A DNA stretch of 64,000 nucleotides, taken from NCBI GenBank assembly GCA_910585155.1, contig CAJUEC010000008.1, positions 19,844 to 83,843 of the forward strand, given 5' to 3'. Shown one piece after another: positions 5,671 through 14,479 of this stretch. Below the pieces are notes generated by a model. The model had not been told where the DNA came from. It did not search any database and saw nothing but the letters and a program-made list of their open reading frames with translations. The position numbers and the translations under genes were made by a program. Source of the DNA: an uncultured Oscillospiraceae bacterium (GTDB taxonomy: Bacteria > Bacillota > Clostridia > Oscillospirales > Oscillospiraceae). The stretch's first letter is position 1. Each line of letters opens with the position of its first letter.

Positions 5671-8067
5671 TTATTTGGTGTGCCAGATATATTGGGCGTA
5701 TTCGGTTACGGCCCGGTCGGCGGAGAAGAAGCCGGCCTTGGCGATGTTCACCAGGGACATCCGGGTGAAGCGGGCCTTGTCTGCGTAAATGGCGGACACG
5801 TCCCGCTGGGCCCGGACATAGTCGTGGAAGTCGGCCAGGTTCATGAAGGGGTCGGCGGGGCCCTTGTGGTTGGTGGTGAGCGCGCGGACAATGTCGTCAA
5901 AGTGCATCCCGTTGATGCCGCCCATGAGCAAATCCATGACCGCCTTCAGCTCCGGGTCGCTGCGCACATAGTCCAGGGGGTTGTAGCCCCGCTGCCACAG
6001 CTCGTTCACCTCGTTGGTCTTCAGGCCGAAGAGGATGATGTTGTCGTCCCCCACCTGCTCGTGGATCTCCACATTGGCGCCGTCCAGCGTGCCCAGGGTC
6101 ACCGCGCCGTTGATCATCAGCTTCATGTTGCCGGTGCCGCTGGCCTCCTTGCCGGCGATGGAGATCTGCTCCGAGATCTCGGCGGCGGGAATGATGACCT
6201 CGGCCCGGGAGACATTGTAGTCCTCCATGAACACCACCTTCAGCTTATCCCGGGTATCGGGGTCGGAGTTGGTGAGCTTGGACACGGACACGATGAGCTG
6301 GATGATCTGCTTGGCCATGATATAGCCGGCGGACGCCTTGGCGGCAAAGACGAAGGTGCGGGGCTGGAGGGGGGCGTGGGGGTTGGCCTTGATCTCCAGG
6401 TACATGTGCAGGATCTGGAGCACGTTGAGCAGCTGCCGCTTGTACTCATGCAGGCGCTTGATCTGCACGTCGAAGAGGGAGCTGGGGTCCACCAGGACGC
6501 CGTCCCGCTTGAGGATCAGGTTGGCCAGGCGCTTTTTGTTGTTCAGCTTGATCTCCTGGAGGCGGTGGAGGACGGAGGCGTCATCCTTGTATTTCAGCAG
6601 CTTTTCCAGCTGGGTGGAGTCGGTGACGAAGCCGTCCCCGATGAGCTCCTTCAGCAGGGCGGTGAGCTCCGGGTTGGACTGGCACAGCCAGCGGCGGTAG
6701 GCGATGCCGTTGGTCACATTGCAGAAGCTGCCGGGTTTCATCTGGTAGTAGTCCCGGAAAATGCTGTCCTTCAAAATCTCCGTGTGGAGTTTGGACACGC
6801 CGTTCACCATGTGGCAGGCGGACAGGCACAGGTTGGCCATGCGGATCTCGTTTCCGCTGATGACGGCCATATACTCGATCTTGCCCACGTCGTTGCCGTA
6901 GTATCCCCGCAGGTCCACCCGCAGGCGGCGGTCGATCTCCTGGACGATCTGGTACACCCGGGGGAGCAGCTGCTGGAACAGGGTCACGTCCCATCGCTCC
7001 AGCGCCTCGCTCATCACGGTGTGGTTGGTGTAGGACAGGGTGCGGCAGGTGATGTCCCAGGCCCGGTCCCAGCTGTAGCCGTATTCGTCCACCAGCAGGC
7101 GCATCAGCTCGGGCACGCACAGGGCGGGGTGGGTGTCGTTGATGTGAATGGAAACCTTGTCGGGCAGATTGTCCAGATTCTTATTGCTGCGCAGGTGCTT
7201 TTTCAGGATGGTCTGCACCGAGGCGGACACCAGCAGGTACTGCTGGCGCAGGCGCAGGCGCTTGCCCTCGATGTGGTCGTCGGCGGGATAGAGCACCTTG
7301 GAGATGACCTCGGCCATGGTGTCCCCCTCCAGGGCCTTGGTGTAGTCCCCCCGGGAGAAGGCGGACATGTCGAAGCTGGCGGGGGACTTGGCGGACCAGA
7401 GCACCAGGGGATTGACCGCGTTTGTGCTGTAGCCGGAGATATACATCTCGTTGGGAACGGCCATAACGGACTGGAAATTCAGGTGCTTGACCCGGTACTT
7501 GCCGCCGTCCTCCCAGCCGTGGACGTTGCCGCCGAAGCGGACCTCCACCGCCTCGCTCTCGTGGGGGATCAGCCACACGTCGCCCATGTTCAGCCAGTCG
7601 TCAGGGAACTCCACCTGCCAGCCGTCCATGATTTTCTGCTTGAAGATGCCGAACTCATAGCGGATGGAGTAGCCGGTCATGGGCATGGACAGGCTGGTGG
7701 CGGAGTCCATGTAGCAGGAGGCCAGACGGCCCAGGCCGCCGTTGCCCAGACCGGCGTCGGGCTCCATCTCATACAGGCTGTGGATATCCACGCCGCACTT
7801 GTCCAGCGCCTTGGTAAAGACGTCCTCCAGCCCCAGGTTATACAGATTATTCCGCAGGGAGGTGCCCACCAGAAACTCCATGGACATATAGTAGACCTGC
7901 TTGCCCTTGTTCTTCTGGTAGAACTCAGCGCTCCTGGTGGCCAGCATGTTGTTGACCACGTAGCACAGGGCCCGGTACACCTGCTGGGGAGAGGCGTTGT
8001 CCATGGTGCATCCGTAGCGCACCAGCAGCGTTTCGTTGAGTTGGCTGATTATCTGTTTCTGATCCAT
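5671..8067 (-). CDS. glgP: glycogen/maltodextrin phosphorylase
   Basis: Releases glucose-1-P from alpha-1,4-glucan ends with phosphate and PLP. With the ATG at 8067 the protein has 798 residues, normal for the family; the frame stays open upstream to 8178, but the segment upstream does not resemble the family and AAGGAG sits before 8067. The GT35 features are present: GNGGLGRLASCYMDSATSL near the N-terminus, HINDTHPAL in the middle, and the PLP site EASGTGNMKLMINGAVTLGT with the Schiff-base lysine at about K649. First gene of glgP-glk-pgi. Its own promoter (8180-8209) is followed by a large leader hairpin (8122-8154), which suggests separate control from the glgBCDA genes upstream. Confidence 0.95.
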   Translation of the reverse strand: MDQKQIISQLNETLLVRYGCTMDNASPQQVYRALCYVVNNMLATRSAEFYQKNKGKQVYYMSMEFLVGTSLRNNLYNLGLEDVFTKALDKCGVDIHSLYEMEPDAGLGNGGLGRLASCYMDSATSLSMPMTGYSIRYEFGIFKQKIMDGWQVEFPDDWLNMGDVWLIPHESEAVEVRFGGNVHGWEDGGKYRVKHLNFQSVMAVPNEMYISGYSTNAVNPLVLWSAKSPASFDMSAFSRGDYTKALEGDTMAEVISKVLYPADDHIEGKRLRLRQQYLLVSASVQTILKKHLRSNKNLDNLPDKVSIHINDTHPALCVPELMRLLVDEYGYSWDRAWDITCRTLSYTNHTVMSEALERWDVTLFQQLLPRVYQIVQEIDRRLRVDLRGYYGNDVGKIEYMAVISGNEIRMANLCLSACHMVNGVSKLHTEILKDSIFRDYYQMKPGSFCNVTNGIAYRRWLCQSNPELTALLKELIGDGFVTDSTQLEKLLKYKDDASVLHRLQEIKLNNKKRLANLILKRDGVLVDPSSLFDVQIKRLHEYKRQLLNVLQILHMYLEIKANPHAPLQPRTFVFAAKASAGYIMAKQIIQLIVSVSKLTNSDPDTRDKLKVVFMEDYNVSRAEVIIPAAEISEQISIAGKEASGTGNMKLMINGAVTLGTLDGANVEIHEQVGDDNIILFGLKTNEVNELWQRGYNPLDYVRSDPELKAVMDLLMGGINGMHFDDIVRALTTNHKGPADPFMNLADFHDYVRAQRDVSAIYADKARFTRMSLVNIAKAGFFSADRAVTEYAQYIWHTK

Positions 8068-8121
8068 ATGACAAACTAACTCCTTCTTGACCGGCGGAGC
8101 CGGGGAATAAATGGGAAAACA

Positions 8122-8154
8122 GTAATCACAGCCCGCGCCGCGGGCTGTGATTAC
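8122..8154 (-). promoter_or_regulatory. 33-base perfect palindrome in the glgP leader
   Basis: Two 16-base arms (8122-8137 and 8139-8154) around a single C. On the minus strand it falls after the putative glgP promoter and 55 bases before the glgP start, and is followed by GTTTTCCC. It could be the terminator of glgBCDA, an attenuator for glgP, or a protein site; the position downstream of a TATAAT box makes attenuation plausible. Confidence 0.7.
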
Positions 8155-8179
8155 ACAGAGCGCGATGAGACGCGCCAAT

Positions 8180-8209
8180 ATTATACCATAAGAGCCGGCC
8201 CTTGTGCAC
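8180..8209 (-). promoter_or_regulatory. promoter of glgP-glk-pgi
   Basis: Minus strand: perfect TATAAT (8185-8180) with an upstream TGG, and a weak -35 GTGCAC (8209-8204) at 18 bases. It lies in the only sizeable gap of the glycogen block. Confidence 0.55.
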
Positions 8210-8282
8210 TACAAATTTTATTTTTTTCCTCTCCCAACAAAAAGAGGAGGAAAACGACGCAAAACCCGATAAAGCCGCCGGT

Positions 8283-9716
8283 TCAGTCCGTCATGGAGCG
8301 GTAGATGTCCCAGTACTCCTGAACAGAGCGCTTCCAGGAGCTGTCATAGGCCATCACGCTCTTCTGAAGCTGGGTCCAGTGCTCCTTGTCGTGGAACAGG
8401 CCCTCGCCCCGGCGCACGGCGTCCAGCATGTCGTGGGCGTTGTAGCTCTTGAAGGTAAAGCCGTTGCCCTCGCCGGTCTCGATGTTGTAGGCGGGGACGG
8501 TGTCGAACAGGCCGCCGGTCTCCCGGACGATGGGGATGGTGCCGTAGCGCATGGCGATGAGCTGGGTCAGGCCGCAGGGCTCCTGCTTGGAGGGCATGAG
8601 CACCAGGTCCGCTCCGGCGTACGCCTGATGGGCCAGGGTGTTGTCAAACACGATGTTGGCGGACATTTTGGCGGGGAAGTTGGCGGCGTAGGCCCGGAAC
8701 ATGTTTTCATACTGCCGCTCGCCGGTGCCGATGATGACCAGCTGGAGATCGTCCCACATCAGGTCGTCCATGACGGCCTGGACCAGGTCCACCCCCTTGT
8801 GGCCCACCAGGCGGGTGATCATGATGACCATGGGGACCTCCTCCCGGACGGCCAGACCCAGCCGCTGCTGGAGAAACTTCTTGTTCTCCGCCTTCTTCTC
8901 CAGGGTGGCGGCGTCAAAGTTGGCGTAGAGCAGGGGGTCAGAGGCGGGGTTGAACACCTCGGCGTCGATGCCGTTGACCACGCCGCTGAGCTTGTAGGCG
9001 TGCTGGCGCAGCACGTCGTGGAGGCCGTGGGCGTAATAGGGGTCCTGAATCTCAAAGGCATAGGTGCGGGACACGGTGCTCACCCGGTCGCTGGTGTGGA
9101 TGGCGGCCTTCATCAGGTTGGTGCAGGTGTCGAAGTGCATGGTGGGCTTCCAGTCCTCCGGCAGGCCCAGCACCTCGTCCACAAAGGCGTCGGGGAAGCG
9201 GCCCTGATACTCCATGTTGTGGATGGTGAACAGGGTGCGGATGGGCTGGTAGTTCTCCAGCCCCATGTAGAAGGCGCGGAGGAACACCGGCACCAGGGCG
9301 GTCTGCCAGTCGTTGGCGTGGATCACGTCGGGGTACCAGTCCAGATGCTGAAGGGCCTCCAGAATGGCCTTGGAGTAGAAGGCGAAGCGCTCGCCGTCGT
9401 CATAGTGGCCGTAGCAGCCGTCGCGGTAGAAGTAGTACTCGTTGTCGATGAAGTAGTACTGGAGCTTTTTCCGCTTGCTCACCGCCCGGAACAGGCCGCA
9501 GTACACGTTGCGCCAGGCCAGGGGGACGGTGAAGTTGGTGAGGTATTCAATCTCAAACTCCGGGTTGTCCTTGATGGCCTTGTAGTAGGGCAGGAAGACG
9601 TACACCTCTGTGTTGGGGGACTCCGCCAGAGCCTTGGGCAGGGCGGCGGCCACGTCGCCCAGGCCGCCGGTTTTGATGAAAGGCGCGGCCTCGCTGGAAG
9701 CTAATAAAATTTTCAT
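8283..9716 (-). CDS. glgA: glycogen synthase (ADP-glucose)
   Basis: Extends alpha-1,4-glucan from ADP-glucose. The true start is the ATG at 9716, giving 477 residues and the canonical N-terminus MKILLASSEAAPF with the KTGGLGDV loop (K15) that binds ADP-glucose. The GT5 C-terminal half holds the conserved PSKQEPCGLTQLIAMRYGT segment with the catalytic Glu. Its ATG overlaps the glgD stop by four bases (ATGA), so the two are translationally coupled. Ends without an obvious T-rich terminator; the palindrome at 8122-8154 is the nearest candidate. Confidence 0.96.
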   Translation of the reverse strand: MKILLASSEAAPFIKTGGLGDVAAALPKALAESPNTEVYVFLPYYKAIKDNPEFEIEYLTNFTVPLAWRNVYCGLFRAVSKRKKLQYYFIDNEYYFYRDGCYGHYDDGERFAFYSKAILEALQHLDWYPDVIHANDWQTALVPVFLRAFYMGLENYQPIRTLFTIHNMEYQGRFPDAFVDEVLGLPEDWKPTMHFDTCTNLMKAAIHTSDRVSTVSRTYAFEIQDPYYAHGLHDVLRQHAYKLSGVVNGIDAEVFNPASDPLLYANFDAATLEKKAENKKFLQQRLGLAVREEVPMVIMITRLVGHKGVDLVQAVMDDLMWDDLQLVIIGTGERQYENMFRAYAANFPAKMSANIVFDNTLAHQAYAGADLVLMPSKQEPCGLTQLIAMRYGTIPIVRETGGLFDTVPAYNIETGEGNGFTFKSYNAHDMLDAVRRGEGLFHDKEHWTQLQKSVMAYDSSWKRSVQEYWDIYRSMTD

Positions 9717-10837
9717 ACCGTTACTCCTTTGCGAATGACGACGGGATTGGTATCCAGGCCCTTGAGCTGGGAGCCGTCGCTGATGGTGACCCACTTGTCC
9801 ACGATCACGTTCTCCAGGCAGGCGCCCTCGCCCACCACGCTGCCCTGCATGATGACGCAGTTTTTCACAACGGCGCCCTTGCCGATCTTCACGCTGCGGG
9901 ACAGCACGCTGTTTTCCACCCGGCCGTCCACAAAGCAGCCGTCGGCGATGACGCAGCGCTCCACCTGGCACTCCAGGCCGTAGTAGGCGGGGACCTCGTC
10001 GGTGACGCGGGTGTGGATGGGCCGGTCGCCCCGGAACAGGGCGGCGGACACGTCGTCATCCAGGATGGCCAGACTGCTCTGGAAGTATTCGTTCACGTCC
10101 CGGACCCGCAGCACCTTGGTGTTCACCTCGTAGAGGTTGAGGGACAGGCGGCCCCGGTTGAACTCATGCTGAATGAAGTCCCGCAGGAAGTCGTAGACCC
10201 CCCGGGAGGTGTAATCCCGGATGACGTTGATGAGGAACTCCCGGGAGATGATCATGTGGCCCATGCTGGCATAGTCGCCGGGCTTGGCGGGGCAGTTCAG
10301 GGCGTAGGCGGTGACCCGGTGGCCGGCGTCCGCCTTCATCACGGAGGCAAAATTGATCTGGGAATCCTCCGCCTCCTTGGTGCCCAGCATGGTGATGTCG
10401 CAGCCGCTGGCGATGTGGTCCTCCAGGGCGGCGCGGTAGTCGATGTTGCACAGCACGTAGGCGTCCGCCAGCAGGACGTAGGGGGTGGTGGAGATGGTCT
10501 CCAGGTAGTCCAGGGCGTTGCGCAGCTCGTCCAGCTTGCCCCGGCTCCCGCTGGTGTTGCCGTCCTGGGTGGCGAAGGGGGGCAGGAGCTGGAGGCCGCC
10601 GATCTTGCGGTTCAGGTCCCACTCCTGGCTGTTGCTCAGGTGGTCCATCAGGGAGTGGTAGTGCTGCTTGACCAGCACGCCCACGTTGAGAATGCCGGAG
10701 TTGACCATGTTGGACAGCGCGAAGTCCACCAGGCGGTAGCGCCCGCCGAAGGGGATGGCGGCCATGTTCCGGTCCTGGGTGAAGGAGTTCAGCGCGTCGG
10801 AGTACATCTCAGAGAAAATAATACCAGTCATTTTCAT
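9713..10837 (-). CDS. glgD: GlgD, regulatory subunit of glucose-1-phosphate adenylyltransferase
   Basis: 374 residues from the ATG at 10837 after AAGGGGGTG. It is a GlgC paralogue: MKMTGIIFSEMYSD replaces the usual LAGGxGxRL nucleotide loop, while FGGRYRLVDFALSNMVNSGI and the C-terminal left-handed beta-helix repeats (around residues 290-370) are kept. The lost loop means it is probably not catalytic itself. Known: in Bacillus and Clostridia GlgD pairs with GlgC and changes its activity. Sits 13 bases after glgC and overlaps glgA. Confidence 0.93.
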   Translation of the reverse strand: MKMTGIIFSEMYSDALNSFTQDRNMAAIPFGGRYRLVDFALSNMVNSGILNVGVLVKQHYHSLMDHLSNSQEWDLNRKIGGLQLLPPFATQDGNTSGSRGKLDELRNALDYLETISTTPYVLLADAYVLCNIDYRAALEDHIASGCDITMLGTKEAEDSQINFASVMKADAGHRVTAYALNCPAKPGDYASMGHMIISREFLINVIRDYTSRGVYDFLRDFIQHEFNRGRLSLNLYEVNTKVLRVRDVNEYFQSSLAILDDDVSAALFRGDRPIHTRVTDEVPAYYGLECQVERCVIADGCFVDGRVENSVLSRSVKIGKGAVVKNCVIMQGSVVGEGACLENVIVDKWVTISDGSQLKGLDTNPVVIRKGVTV

Positions 10838-10850
10838 GGTGGACACCCCC

Positions 10851-12041
10851 TTAAACAATGTCCTTGGGCTTGATGACGGAGCCGGCGGCGACGGTCCTCT
10901 GGTGGCCCACCACGGCAATGCCCCAGTCTCCGTCCAGGTAGTTCTCTGGGCGCTCGCCGATCTTGGCGCCCTCCTCCACCACGCACTGCTCGCCCACGAT
11001 GCAGTAGCTCACGTTGGCGCCCTTACGGATAATGGTGTTGGGCATGATCACCGCCCCGGTGACCACGGCCCCCTCCTCGATCTCACAGCCCGTATACAGC
11101 ACCGAGTGCTCCACGCTGCCCCGGATGGTGCAGCCCTCGGCCACGAAGGAGTTGGTCACCTTGGCGCCGCTGCCCATGCGGGTGGCGGGAGCGGAGTAAT
11201 TCCGGGCGTAGATGCGGAAGCTGGGGTCCCGCATGTTGATGGGGTCCTTGGGGTCCAGCAGGTCCATGTTGGCGTCCCACAGGCTGTCCAGGGTGCCCAC
11301 GTCCTTCCAGTAGCCCTCAAAGGAGTAGGCGTACATGGGCCGGCCGTCCTTCAGGAAGTTGGGGATGATGTTCTTGCCAAAGTCGTTTTCCGAGCTGGGG
11401 TCGGCCTCGTCGGCGATGAGGTACTCCCGCAGGACGGACCAGGTGAAGATGTAGATGCCCATGGAGGCCAGGTTGCTCTTGGGCTGCTTGGGCTTCTCCT
11501 CAAAGTCAGTGATGGCGCCGTTCTCGTCGGTGCTCATGATGCCCATGCGGGTGGCCTCCTCCATGCTCACCGGCATGACGGCGATGGTGCACTCGGCCCC
11601 CTTCTCCTTGTGGAACTGGAGCATCTTGTTGTAGTTCATCTTGTAGATGTGGTCGCCGCCCAGAACGGCCACGTACTCGGGGTTATAGCGGTCCACAAAG
11701 GCGATGTTCTGGTAGATGGCGTTGGCGGTGCCCTTGTACCAGGACTCGGTCTTGGACTGGGTGTAGGGGGGCAGCACGTGGGCCCCGCCCCAGTTGCGGT
11801 TCAGGTCCCAGGGCTGGCCGTTGCCGATGTAGTCGTTCAGCTCCAGGGGCTGGTACTGGGTAAGTACGCCCACGGTGTCGATGCCGGAATTGACACAGTT
11901 GGACAGCGGAAAATCAATGATGCGGTATTTGCCGCCGAAGGGAACCGCCGGCTTGGCGGTGTCCTGCGTCAGGACATACAGACGGCTGCCCTGGCCGCCG
12001 GCCAGAAGCATGGCAATGCACTCTTTTTTACGCTGGAACAA
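10851..12041 (-). CDS. glgC: glucose-1-phosphate adenylyltransferase, catalytic subunit
   Basis: Makes ADP-glucose from glucose-1-P and ATP, the committed step of glycogen synthesis. The best start is a TTG at 12041, 6 bases after GAGGGGGAG, giving 396 residues; the frame also offers a TTG at 12062 but that would precede the ribosome site. Motifs: MLLAGGQGSRLYVLT (nucleotide loop), FGGKYRIIDFPLSNCVNSG, VLGGDHIYKMNY, FEEKPKQPKSNLASMGIYIF, and a C-terminal beta-helix. It follows glgB by 22 bases. Confidence 0.95.
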   Translation of the reverse strand: MFQRKKECIAMLLAGGQGSRLYVLTQDTAKPAVPFGGKYRIIDFPLSNCVNSGIDTVGVLTQYQPLELNDYIGNGQPWDLNRNWGGAHVLPPYTQSKTESWYKGTANAIYQNIAFVDRYNPEYVAVLGGDHIYKMNYNKMLQFHKEKGAECTIAVMPVSMEEATRMGIMSTDENGAITDFEEKPKQPKSNLASMGIYIFTWSVLREYLIADEADPSSENDFGKNIIPNFLKDGRPMYAYSFEGYWKDVGTLDSLWDANMDLLDPKDPINMRDPSFRIYARNYSAPATRMGSGAKVTNSFVAEGCTIRGSVEHSVLYTGCEIEEGAVVTGAVIMPNTIIRKGANVSYCIVGEQCVVEEGAKIGERPENYLDGDWGIAVVGHQRTVAAGSVIKPKDIV

Positions 12042-12063
12042 GTTAAACTCCCCCTCAAACAAA

Positions 12064-14208
12064 TTAATTTTCAGTTTTCTTGGCGCGGGGCTTGCGGGTT
12101 TTGGGCTTCTCCTCCTGGGCGGCGTCCTTTTTGGCCCGGGACTTGCGGACGGCCTTGGGCTCGGCGGCCTGGGCGGCGCGGGGCTTGCGCTTGGGGGCCT
12201 CGGCCGGCTGCTCCTCGGCGGCCTTCACGGCCTGCGCCGGCTGCTTCGCCTTCGCGGCCTTGGGGGCCTTTTCCGCCTTGGCCTTGGGGGCGTCTCCGCC
12301 GGCGCTGTCCTTGGCGCCGCGGACCAGCTTGTGCTCATAGAACACGGCGGACAGCGGGGGCAGGGTGAGCTCCACGGAGTACTTGAGGCCGTGCATCTCC
12401 TGCTTAACCGCCTTGACGGGGGCGAGCGGGGTGCCGGTGCCGCCGTACTTGGCGTCGTCGCTGGAGAGCACGGGGACATAGGTGCCCGCCTTGGGCACGC
12501 CGATGCGGTAGCCTGTGCGGGTGACGGGGCAGAAATTGCAGACCACAATGACCTCCTGCCCCTTCTCGTCGATGCGGCGGAAGGAGATGACGCTCTGCTG
12601 GTAGTCATCGCAGGAGATCCACTGGAAGCCCTGCCAGTCGGTGTCGTTGCGCCACAGGGCGGGGTGGTCCAGGTAATAGTGGTTCAGATCCTTGACATAC
12701 TGCTGCATCTGGTTGTGCTTGTCGTAGCCCAGCAGGAACCAATCCAGCTCCTTTTTCTCGTCCCATTCGATGAACTGGCCGAACTCGCCGCCCATGAACA
12801 GCAGCTTCTTGCCCGGGTGGGTCATCATATAGCCATAGAAGGCCCGCAGGCCCTGGAACTTGTCCTCGTACTCGCCGGGCATCTTGTTGATGAGGGAGCA
12901 CTTGCCGTGGACCACCTCGTCGTGGGACAGGGGGAGGACGAAGTTCTCCGAGAAGGCGTAGGTGAGGGAGAAGGTGAGGTTGTTGTGCCGGCCCTTGCGG
13001 AACAGGGGGTCGGTGGACATGTAATCCACCATGTCGTGCATCCAGCCCATGTTCCACTTGAAGTTGAAGCCCAGCCCGCCGTCATACCCCGGCTTGGTGA
13101 CCATGGGGAAGGCGGTGGACTCCTCGGCGGCCATGATGGCGGAGGGGTCGAAGGTGAGGGCGGCGGCGTTCATGTCCCGCAGGAACTGGACGGCCTCCAG
13201 GTTGATGTTGCCGCCGTCCTTGTTGGGCCGCCACTGGCCGCCCTGGCGGCCGTAGTCCAGGTAGAGCATGGAGGCCACCGCGTCCACCCGGATGCCGTCA
13301 ATATGGAACTTGTCCAGCCAGTAGACCACGTTGGAGATGAGGAAGGAGCGCACCTCATACCGGCCATAGTCAAAGATGCGGGTGCCCCAGTCGGGATGCT
13401 CCCGGCGCAGGGGGTCCTCCGACTCGTAGCAGAAGCCGCCGTCGAACTCGAACAGGCCGCTCTCATCCCGGGGGAAGTGGGCACCCACCCAGTCGATGAT
13501 GACGCCGATGCCCTCGCTGTGGCACATGTCCACGAAGGTCATGAAGTCGTGGGGGGTGCCGTACCGGGAGGTGGGGGCGTAATACCCGGTGACCTGATAG
13601 CCCCAGGAGGGGTCGTAGGGGTACTCGCTGACGGGGAGCAGCTCGATATGGGTGTAGCCCATGTCCTTGATATAGGGGATGAGCTGCCGGGCGCAGTCCA
13701 CGTAGGACAGGAAATTGCCGTCCTCATGCCGCCGCCAGGAGCCCAGGTGGAGCTCATAGATATTCATGGGGCTCTTGAGCACGTCCCGGCGGCCCCGGGC
13801 GCGGCGGTAGGCCCCGTCGGTCCACTGGAAGCCGTCCAGGTCGAACACCTTGCTGGCGTTCTCCGGGCGGGTGCAGGCGTGGGTGGCGTAGGGGTCGGCC
13901 TTGAACACGAAGGTGCCGTCCGGCTTCTCGATGTAGTATTTATAGTCGTCAAAGGTCTGAACGCCGGGGATGAACCGCTCCCAGATCGCCGGGGAGATGC
14001 GCTCCATAACCGGGGCCGCCTTGTCCCAGTCGTTGAAGCGGCCCAGGACCCGCACGCTTTTGGCGTGGGGGGCCCAGACGCGGAATACATAGCCCTCCTG
14101 GCCGTCCACCGTCTGCCGGTGACAGCCCATGAACTGGTAGGCGTCGGTGCTCGTCCCGGCGCTGAACCGGGAGATGGCGTCGCTGAGCTGGTCTGATTTA
14201 TTCATCAT
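12064..14208 (-). CDS. glgB: 1,4-alpha-glucan branching enzyme with a basic C-terminal tail
   Basis: GH13 branching enzyme, 714 residues. Order: N-terminal CBM48-type domain (FRVWAPHAKSVRVLGRFNDW, about 40-60), then the catalytic barrel with GIRVDAVASMLYLDYG (nucleophile Asp near 307), MAAEES (general acid near 363) and LSHDEVVHGK (near 429), then the beta-sandwich C-domain. From about residue 633 to the end runs an 80-residue Lys/Ala/Pro/Glu-rich tail (KAKAEKAPKAAKAKQPAQ, later RKSRAKKDAAQEEKPKTRK) not found in ordinary GlgB. It looks like an intrinsically disordered, histone-H1-like extension. First gene of glgBCDA; ATG after GGAGGGC. Confidence 0.95.
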   Translation of the reverse strand: MMNKSDQLSDAISRFSAGTSTDAYQFMGCHRQTVDGQEGYVFRVWAPHAKSVRVLGRFNDWDKAAPVMERISPAIWERFIPGVQTFDDYKYYIEKPDGTFVFKADPYATHACTRPENASKVFDLDGFQWTDGAYRRARGRRDVLKSPMNIYELHLGSWRRHEDGNFLSYVDCARQLIPYIKDMGYTHIELLPVSEYPYDPSWGYQVTGYYAPTSRYGTPHDFMTFVDMCHSEGIGVIIDWVGAHFPRDESGLFEFDGGFCYESEDPLRREHPDWGTRIFDYGRYEVRSFLISNVVYWLDKFHIDGIRVDAVASMLYLDYGRQGGQWRPNKDGGNINLEAVQFLRDMNAAALTFDPSAIMAAEESTAFPMVTKPGYDGGLGFNFKWNMGWMHDMVDYMSTDPLFRKGRHNNLTFSLTYAFSENFVLPLSHDEVVHGKCSLINKMPGEYEDKFQGLRAFYGYMMTHPGKKLLFMGGEFGQFIEWDEKKELDWFLLGYDKHNQMQQYVKDLNHYYLDHPALWRNDTDWQGFQWISCDDYQQSVISFRRIDEKGQEVIVVCNFCPVTRTGYRIGVPKAGTYVPVLSSDDAKYGGTGTPLAPVKAVKQEMHGLKYSVELTLPPLSAVFYEHKLVRGAKDSAGGDAPKAKAEKAPKAAKAKQPAQAVKAAEEQPAEAPKRKPRAAQAAEPKAVRKSRAKKDAAQEEKPKTRKPRAKKTEN

Positions 14209-14224
14209 AGGTGCCCTCCAAAAC

Positions 14225-14244
14225 TTCCGCCGGGGTCGGCGGAA
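14225..14244 (-). promoter_or_regulatory. hairpin in the glgB leader
   Basis: An 8-bp stem TTCCGCCG / CGGCGGAA with a four-base loop ends about 10 bases before the glgB ribosome site. It is a possible translation or transcript-stability element. Confidence 0.4.
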
Positions 14245-14294
14245 AATGCTGTGGTCCGAACGGAAACGCCACAGATGCGCTTGTTATAGGATAT

Positions 14295-14323
14295 ATTATA
14301 CCGTGCTGGACATGCAAAGTCAA
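14295..14323 (-). promoter_or_regulatory. promoter of glgBCDA
   Basis: Minus strand: TTGACT (14323-14318), 17 bases, TATAAT (14300-14295), about 85 bases before glgB. The remaining 14330-14479 of this gap is A-rich on the plus strand (many AAAAAA runs) and holds no gene; it contains the 3' end region of the galactosidase gene, with a possible U-run (GGTTTTTTT on the minus strand near 14404-14416). Confidence 0.8.
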
Positions 14324-14479
14324 GGTGCACAAAAAAGAAAAGAAAAAAGAGGGGCTTTATGTCGCATTCCTAGAAAAACAAGAAAAAACTTTGAAAAAAT
14401 GGCGAAAAAAACCGAAGCCTCTCCTATTTTCCCAAAGGGGCCTGGCGGCGGCCCGGCCTGGGGCGGAGCCTTCCGGCGC

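Noticed and set aside
5680..8079. Long open frame (about 800 codons) antisense to glgP, and similar long frames antisense to pgi, glgB, queA-HD and DUF5682 regions
   Set aside because: They mirror the GC-rich third codon positions of the genuine genes, are rich in His/Val/Gly/Gln without domains, and lack ribosome sites.
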